Part shown: one piece after another, positions 9,427 to 14,103 of the stretch
Layout of the letters: each line of letters opens with the position of its first letter
Numbering within the stretch: the first letter of the stretch is position 1
Assembly: GCA_030267965.1 (NCBI GenBank)
Contig: BRYA01000324.1
Location: 1 to 14,103, forward strand
From: Triparma columacea
Taxonomy: Eukaryota > Sar > Bolidophyceae > Parmales > Triparmaceae
Length of the DNA: 14,103 bases
Direction of reading: 5' to 3'
The notes under the pieces: generated by a model
The model's input: only the letters and a program-made list of their open reading frames with translations
Databases searched by the model: none
Told to the model about the DNA's origin: nothing
Translations under genes and position numbers: made by a program

Positions 9427-11325
9427 TCATCCTGGAAATCTCTGGCATCCAAGTGTGCTTCCAAGTTCCTCGAATTCCTGTTTGCTCAACCACAACTGCT
9501 GGAAGCTTCCCAGGCTCGTCAATATGCTCCCTCCCACCCACGCCGCATTACTCCTCTCCTCCTTGTGTTTCCCCGCCGTCAATTTCACCCTGTAAGTCGA
9601 CGGCACCAGTCCCCCCAGCTCCTTCTGTAGCCTGCTGTCAAAGCCTGGGAAGAAGCTCCCGCTGCCCGAGACCACGACGTTCAGGAGCAGCTCCTTCCTT
9701 GCGTCCGCGTCGGACGAGCTCAGGGCGTTGTGCGCTAGCTTGTGTAGAGGTAGGCTCTTAAGTAGTGGGTCCTCATATCCCCCCTCCTTCTCCCCGTCCG
9801 CTCCCCCCGACGAGCCCTCTACGTCCATCGAGCCGATGCTCTCCTCCTTCTCGGGACCGACCTCCTCGGCCTTGTAGTGCATCTCTGGGGTCTCGAATAG
9901 CTCTGGTGAGTCGTTAACGTTCACGGGGGTGCCGTCGGGAAGCTCGTAGATGCTGGAGGGGGGGATGAGGCTCTTGACCTCGCGGAGGTCCAGCGACCCA
10001 AACTGGGCCATGTAACCGTGGCACCTCTTGAAGTCGGCCATGACCTCCTCTGCGATTACGGCAGCAGAAGGGAAGAGGGGGAGGGGGGAGGTTTAAGGTG
10101 AGGAGCGGAACACTTGGCGAGAATGATGCTCTTTGGGTGCTCTTCGTCCTCCTCTTTCTTTCCGTCTACCTCGCTCACCTATGCAAAGATCCCTATAAAC
10201 CACTTCATCCCCAGTAAGGTTCGCCAGGTAGTCGTCCGAAACGTCCCCGTAGACCCCGTCCTTGCCCTTCTCTGTCCTGACTGCCACCTTGCGCCCGACT
10301 TTTGCTTCGATCCTCTTCCAGTACTGATAGGGAGAAGGAGGGCGAGGTCGGGGTTAGAGAGGGGGGAATGCGAGAAAGTTAAGTATCGTTGTGGGGATCA
10401 TCTATCTTGTCTTCAGTCTCATCGTCAAGTGGCCTGTCGTGGAGCTTTTCTCGTTGTGGGGTCTCATCTTGCCGTGTGGCTTATCAATCTCCACCCCCCC
10501 CACCTTCCAAAAACCCTCCCCCTAACCCTCCTCTCACCTCCTTCCCTATAGCTTCCCCCCCCCTCAAGTTCCTCCTCTGGCTTCTCCCTAGCACCATACC
10601 GTCAATGACCGGGCTGACGACGTTCCCCCCCCCCCCGCAGTCCACCACAAGTGCCGTGTGCCTGCCTAGGCTGAACGCTGTCAAAGCGGGGGTGTGGGCG
10701 ATGAAGAGACCGGGGGCGCCTAACTTCTCAAACATTATCTCACTGATTGTCTCCTTCTGACCCTTCGGGATGCTCCCCGGGTTCGTGAGGAGGACGGGGT
10801 GCTCGGGGAAGTCGCAGCTCATCTGACGGCCGGCGGAAAGCCAGGTCTTCTCCCATGTCTCCCAGTTGGTCACCTCACCGGGCATCTTGGGGTTGCCGTA
10901 TATTCTAGAGATTGGAGATGTGGGGTTTTCAAGAGGGGGGCGCTGGGCGTGGAGGTAGGAGAGCCCGACGTTACCTCCGGGGGTCACATATGAGGGGACT
11001 TGTAGCTGAGGAGAGGGAAAGAGGTGAGGAAAGAGGTGAGGAAAGAGGGAGGAGGAAAGGGGTGTATTTGAAAGTTGTGCGTGTTATGTGATGTGACGTT
11101 GAGTGATATGTGTGTATGTATGAGTGTGTTAGAATATATGTTGATTTTGAGTGATAATTGAGCATATAAAGACAACTCCTCTCTCCGCAAACGCCACCAG
11201 TGTAAATAGTTGCAAAATAATAGTATATGACGTACTTTAGGATCTGGATCACCACCATATCCAAATCTACTATTTGTATAACCTAGATCGGCAACAAATG
11301 CCCCAGTTTCGTCACCACAGAACAT
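9427..11325 (-). CDS. ARP4: Actin-related protein 4 (ACTL6/BAF53 family)
   Basis: Four inferred exons on the minus strand, 11325-11236, 11005-10538, 10323-10179 and 10049-9427, give 441 aa, close to the family's usual size. Donors are GTACGT, GTGAGA and GTGAGC; acceptors are CTCAG, ATCAG and CGCAG; phases are 0, 0, 1 and all join in frame. Landmarks: phosphate-1 region FVADLGYTNSRFGYGGD (10-26), VPSYV (33-37), HPVLLTNPGSIPKGQKE (99-115), LFIAHTPALTAFSLGR (130-145), a degenerate phosphate-2 loop VVDCGGGGNVV (150-160), and a C-terminus containing WVGGSILTSLGSFQQLWLSKQEFEE in two adjoining pieces. An acidic insert lies at about 298-327. The family is a nuclear subunit of INO80, SWR1 and NuA4-type complexes that binds actin and nucleosomes without strong ATPase activity. 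An in-frame ATG at 11400 would add 25 residues; 11325 (MFCGDETGA) fits the family better. Confidence 0.9.
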
Positions 11326-11548
11326 AGTTACAGTGTAGGAGTGGAGGCAGGAATTGAGGGAAAACTTGGGAGCTTTGGAGACTTTTGGGAAAAGCCCCAT
11401 TTTCCATCTTCATATACGTATATAGCTAGCTGTATATAGCTAGCTAGCTTTGAACTTACATGGCAACATATCCTAAATCAGCACAAGCCGCATTAGATCA
11501 CCTTCAGTCTACATTTCCATACTCCAGTTTCACTAGGGGGACGAAGAT
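11326..11548. promoter_or_regulatory. Divergent intergenic region
   Basis: Separates ARP4 (minus) from the ABC-F fragment (plus), so it should carry the ARP4 promoter. It contains a direct repeat GTATATAGCTAGC at 11418-11430 and 11432-11444 with nested AGCTAGCT palindromes. A 30-codon plus-strand frame (11460-11552, starting MATYPKSAQAAL) ends in an ATGA overlap with the next start. CACTAG at 11530-11535 could act as a splice acceptor, but no upstream ABC-F exon is visible. Confidence 0.4.
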
Positions 11549-12277
11549 ATGACGCTCTTTGAGTTTGTGAAGCGAGAGGTCGACGACGGGGCTGGAGGCG
11601 GGGAGGCAGGCCGGACGCCTCTTAATTTATTGAAGGACCTCAACTTTGAGAAGGCTAGGTTCCAGACCCCAATAAGTAGGCTGAGCGGCGGAGAGAGGAG
11701 GAGGCTGCAGTTTTTACAGGTCATCGCTACAAACCCCAATGTGCTCCTCCTCGATGAGCCCTCTAACGATCTTGATATCACGACAATGGGTGTGGTGGAG
11801 GACCTCATAGAACACTTCAAGGGGGTGGTCGTCGTCGTATCTCACGATGTGTACTTTCTATCCAAATCCGTATCGACGATTTTTGCCTTCGAGGGAGAGG
11901 GGGTTGTGAAGTGCTTCGAGGGGAACATTGGCGAGTACATGGCAAAGAGAGAGCTGGAGGCCGAGGCTGGTAAGAGGGGGGGGAAGAAGGACGCGAAGGA
12001 GGTTGCTGGGGGGAAGGGCGTAAAGGAAGTCAAGAAGGATAACACCACGAAGGAACGAATTAACATGGAGAGGGAGAGGAAGAAACTCGACGAGAGGATG
12101 GCAAAAATGGGAAAAGAAATCGAAAGGGCAGAGGGGGAGTACGGGAAGGCGGCCAACGAGGGCATGGGCTGGAGCGAGCTTGCGGAACTTGAGAAAGGCT
12201 TGAATGCTTTGAAGGAGAAACTTGGGAACGTCGAAGAGAGATGGATGGAGATCGAGGAAGCTCTTGAAGTGTTGTAG
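11549..12277 (+). CDS. ABC-F ATPase, 5'-truncated fragment
   Basis: An open frame of 242 aa holding only the back half of one ABC-F nucleotide-binding domain and the C-terminal coiled coil. Visible motifs are the signature LSGGERRRL (45-53), Walker B VLLLDEP (65-71), D-loop SNDLD (72-76) and H-loop VSHD (97-100). A Lys-rich linker and a helical tail (about 165-240) follow, like the C-terminal domain of Uup-type proteins. Family members have two complete domains of over 500 residues in total. Here the Walker A, the Q-loop and the entire first domain are absent, and upstream DNA belongs to the ARP4 promoter. The product could not bind ATP in the usual way alone. The body of the frame shows no stop or frameshift, so truncation looks recent or the piece is retained. 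It ends with TAG 57 bp from the convergent DUF1996 gene. Confidence 0.75.
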   Translation: MTLFEFVKREVDDGAGGGEAGRTPLNLLKDLNFEKARFQTPISRLSGGERRRLQFLQVIATNPNVLLLDEPSNDLDITTMGVVEDLIEHFKGVVVVVSHDVYFLSKSVSTIFAFEGEGVVKCFEGNIGEYMAKRELEAEAGKRGGKKDAKEVAGGKGVKEVKKDNTTKERINMERERKKLDERMAKMGKEIERAEGEYGKAANEGMGWSELAELEKGLNALKEKLGNVEERWMEIEEALEVL

Positions 12278-12334
12278 GTTGTACACAATGATGATTCATG
12301 GGATATTATTACTAACTGACAGAGGTGTCGGAAG

Positions 12335-13107
12335 TCAAGCGCATGCGTCCTCCTGGGTAATGATTGAGCAGAGGCTGAGATCAGCGTTGTTTCGGCAGCC
12401 GCACTTGGGTCCGACTTCGTTGTTGCTTAAGGAACCGTCGGTGTCCAGGGGCGACCTTTTTCGCCCCTGCCTGAGCGTGCCAGCGCTTGTCTCCTGGACC
12501 ACGTTCACGTTGTCTTCCCTTGTGTTGATGAGTTGGGCAAATTCAGCCATGACATCCTCGTCCCAACCATTCATGAAGTCGGCGTGTACAGTGTAGCCGC
12601 CCGTTCCGTCGCACCGCTCCTCGTATCTATCGCTAGCGAGATACAGCCCATCACTGTTCGTGTTGGGGAATGTGAGGGAATACCTAATCTCGGGGATCGC
12701 GATGGGGTGTGAGGCTGGACAGACGCCATTAGTGGAGTAGGTCACGTGAGAGCCCTTCTCAGGATTGGCGCGGAACCAGTTGACGGTCAGGCCGGTCCAG
12801 CAGTCCTGAAAGTGGATTCTCATCTCAATGTCTTCGTTGCAGTTTGCTGCGGAAGGCACGAGAGAAGAGTCAGCATGGAAGATGGATGTAAAAAACGCAG
12901 CGATTCTGACGACTCCTTCCCAATTTACCTGGGATGTTCCCGTGCCGGGTGTTGCTGGTTCCACAGCGGAAGTAGGCATAGTTGGTGTTATATGTGGAGG
13001 TGGCGCTGCCATCGCCAGCGATGAGGGTCAAGCCAGCGGGAAAGCCCACGACATCTGCATTGGTTGTCTTGCTGTACCGGATTGTAAAGGTGCAGTGCAC
13101 GGGACCG
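12335..13107 (-). CDS. DUF1996-family secreted protein, 5' end unresolved
   Basis: Two inferred exons, 13107-12929 and 12846-12335, are joined by an 82-nt intron (donor GTAAAT, acceptor CCGCAG, phase 1). Exon 1 encodes GFPAGLTLIAGDG and NYAYFRCG. Exon 2 encodes IHFQDCWTGLTVNW, SHVTY, CPASHPIAIPEIRY and GYTVHADFMNGWDEDVM. These match the DUF1996 order (GLRMIAGD, then FPDCWDG, then CPxSHP, then ADFxNGW). The biochemical function of the family is unknown; members are usually secreted. The expected N-terminal third with its His-containing core is not seen. Exon 1 may begin at the acceptor ending at 13108 (polypyrimidine tract then CAG), or the frame may run open to about 13322 through a Phe/Pro-rich stretch, but that frame has no ATG. 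Either an upstream exon was missed or the gene is truncated. Confidence 0.7.
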
Positions 13108-13290
13108 CTGAACGAAAGGGGGGAGAGTGAGGCGATGGTCAAGAAAAGATCAAAGACAGGGAAGGGAGTGGCAGCGGGAGGAGCGGATGTGGGAGTAGCG
13201 GATGTGGGAGTAGCGGAAGGAGCAGTTGCGACAGGGAAGAAGGGCAAGAAGGGCAAGAAAGGGAAGAAGGGTAGGGGTAAGAAGAAGTGA

Positions 13291-13406
13291 ACGAAACAAT
13301 ACAGTAATGCGTCGGCTATAAGCAATTTTTCAGAATTCGATGTACATCAAATTGCTTATTTTTTATTGCGATTAGCGTGGGAATGATCAATTTCATATTT
13401 CTCCAA
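13291..13406. other. AT-rich spacer with a 9-bp inverted repeat
   Basis: A perfect inverted repeat, AAGCAATTT at 13320-13328 and AAATTGCTT at 13349-13357, encloses a 20-nt loop and is followed by a T-rich run. It lies just beyond the 3' end of the minus-strand gene at 13407, where a 3' processing hairpin would be plausible. No gene is seen here. Confidence 0.35.
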
Positions 13407-13801
13407 CTAATTTTGTCCCCTCTTGAAATCTTGAAATCTTGAAAGCCTTTTTCGAGGTGAAGCCAACCTATTCTTTTCTTTGAAACCAAAGACGGGTTCG
13501 TTCGTATACTCGTCCACTGGGTGCATGTACATCTCCTTGTCAACCATCTTGCTCTTCATCTCAGCGATCTTCCCCTTGAACATGCTGCGGTCAGCGAAGC
13601 GATCAGCTTAAGAAAGGAGCTTCATGTCATGGACACAAGGCGCGGCTTCGGCTTCTCCCACCGTTCTCACCTACTGCCGCAGCAAAATATAGCAAATCCA
13701 CTGGATTAGGAAGACGGTGACGAAGAACGCCAGGCGAATCAGCAAGAATCGGTTCTCGTTCTGGAAGAGGGTGCGACGGTTGGGTGGGAAGCCATGTCCT
13801 C
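13407..13801 (-). CDS. 3' exons of an unidentified membrane protein
   Basis: The last exon, 13584-13407, encodes 58 residues beginning MFKGKIAEMKSKM, containing MYMHPVDEY and ending in a basic stretch before TAG. It follows an acceptor CGCAG. The exon before it, about 13801-13675, encodes RRTLFQNENR followed by a clear transmembrane helix (FLLIRLAFFVTVFLIQWICY). Splicing at the donor GTAGGT (13674) over a 90-nt intron joins the two in frame as a helix with a basic cytosolic tail. The stronger-looking donor GTGAGA 4 nt later would leave an in-frame TAG in the exon. I do not recognise the family. The frame further upstream is disrupted (see the next entry). Confidence 0.4.
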
Positions 13802-14103
13802 CTGCACCTCAGTTAAGAACTTGGAATTGAAGTTGTAGAGAGTCTCGATGTTTGTTGGAGAACAACGCCTGGTGGGTTGAGGGGTCGATGATGTCTTTTT
13901 TCTGAGTTGGGAGAGGTGGGAGATGGGAGAGGCGGGAGATGTGAGGGGGGGGAAATGGGAGGGGAGAGGAGAAGGGGTAAGTCGGAGCGGGGGAAGAAGC
14001 AATGATGTAGGGGAGCGAGGAGTGAAGCCACATACAACGCTTCAAGTTGGGAATGATAGTCAGGCGGGCTCGTGGTTTCACGCGAGGAGACATCACCCCA
14101 AAA
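13802..14103 (-). pseudogene. Frame-disrupted coding remnants at the window edge
   Basis: On the minus strand a C/T-rich intron-like tract ending CTCAG (about 13906) precedes coding-like peptide that switches frame: KDIIDPSTHQALFSN in one frame, then NIETLYNFNSKFLTEVQED in another. The combined pattern loosely recalls the start of a Dbl-homology RhoGEF domain. Further out, a frame encoding SSRETTSPPDYHSQLEAL could be another exon with donor GTATGT (about 14029). No consistent splice model joins them without an indel, so this is either a decayed gene or sequence error. The gene may extend beyond 14103. Confidence 0.3.

Noticed and set aside
11842..12299. Minus-strand Ser/Phe/Leu-rich open frames opposite the ABC-F fragment
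   Set aside because: Antisense of the Lys/Glu-rich coiled coil; the plus strand carries recognisable ABC motifs.
13135..13290. Plus-strand 51-aa Lys/Gly-rich frame
   Set aside because: Made of short tandem repeats (15-bp and 9-12 bp units) and antisense to the DUF1996 upstream region; no homology that I recognise.
1..14103. tRNA, rRNA or transposase genes
   Set aside because: I saw no cloverleaf with conserved loops, no rRNA-like blocks and no transposase or reverse-transcriptase motifs in any frame.

Overview
The window is a eukaryotic chromosome end. It opens with perfect CCCTAA-type telomere repeats (TTAGGG on the G-rich strand), followed by degenerate subtelomeric repeats and then genes with canonical GT-AG introns (donors mostly GTGAGT, acceptors mostly GCAG). 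Compact genes, short introns, TTAGGG telomeres and the mix of START, XK-related-like, DUF1996, ABC-F and actin-related proteins suggest a small-genome protist, possibly a stramenopile alga. That placement is inference only.

Layout. 1-70 telomere. 71-298 C/T-rich leader plus 69-70 bp repeats. 299-480 a decayed hexamer array that looks like an old telomere. About 540-770 a second copy of the leader and 69-bp repeats. 831-8848 (minus strand) one very large gene running toward the telomere. 8849-9426 intergenic. 9427-11325 (minus) ARP4, an actin-related chromatin-remodelling subunit in four exons. 11326-11548 a short divergent intergenic region. 11549-12277 (plus) the C-terminal third of an ABC-F ATPase with no Walker A. 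12335-about 13107 (minus) a DUF1996 protein whose N-terminus is not visible. 13407-14103 (minus) exons of an unidentified membrane protein that may continue past the window.

The main result is the 831-8848 gene. Four tiny exons (33, 33, 45 and 33 nt), all phase 1-1, join a coiled-coil first exon to a 6.3 kb last exon. Each encodes one copy of an 11-residue repeat, so any one can be skipped without losing the frame. The assembled exons total exactly 2291 codons. The protein carries three START-type lipid-binding domains followed by two copies of an eight-helix XK-related-like membrane module (the scramblase superfamily), a combination that suggests coupled lipid binding and lipid movement. The second module is interrupted by a single in-frame TAG exactly where the first copy has tryptophan, and the reading frame stays open and conserved for another 346 codons.

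The distal part (11.5-14.1 kb) holds several genes that appear truncated or frame-disrupted, as expected of a subtelomeric patchwork, while ARP4 is intact.
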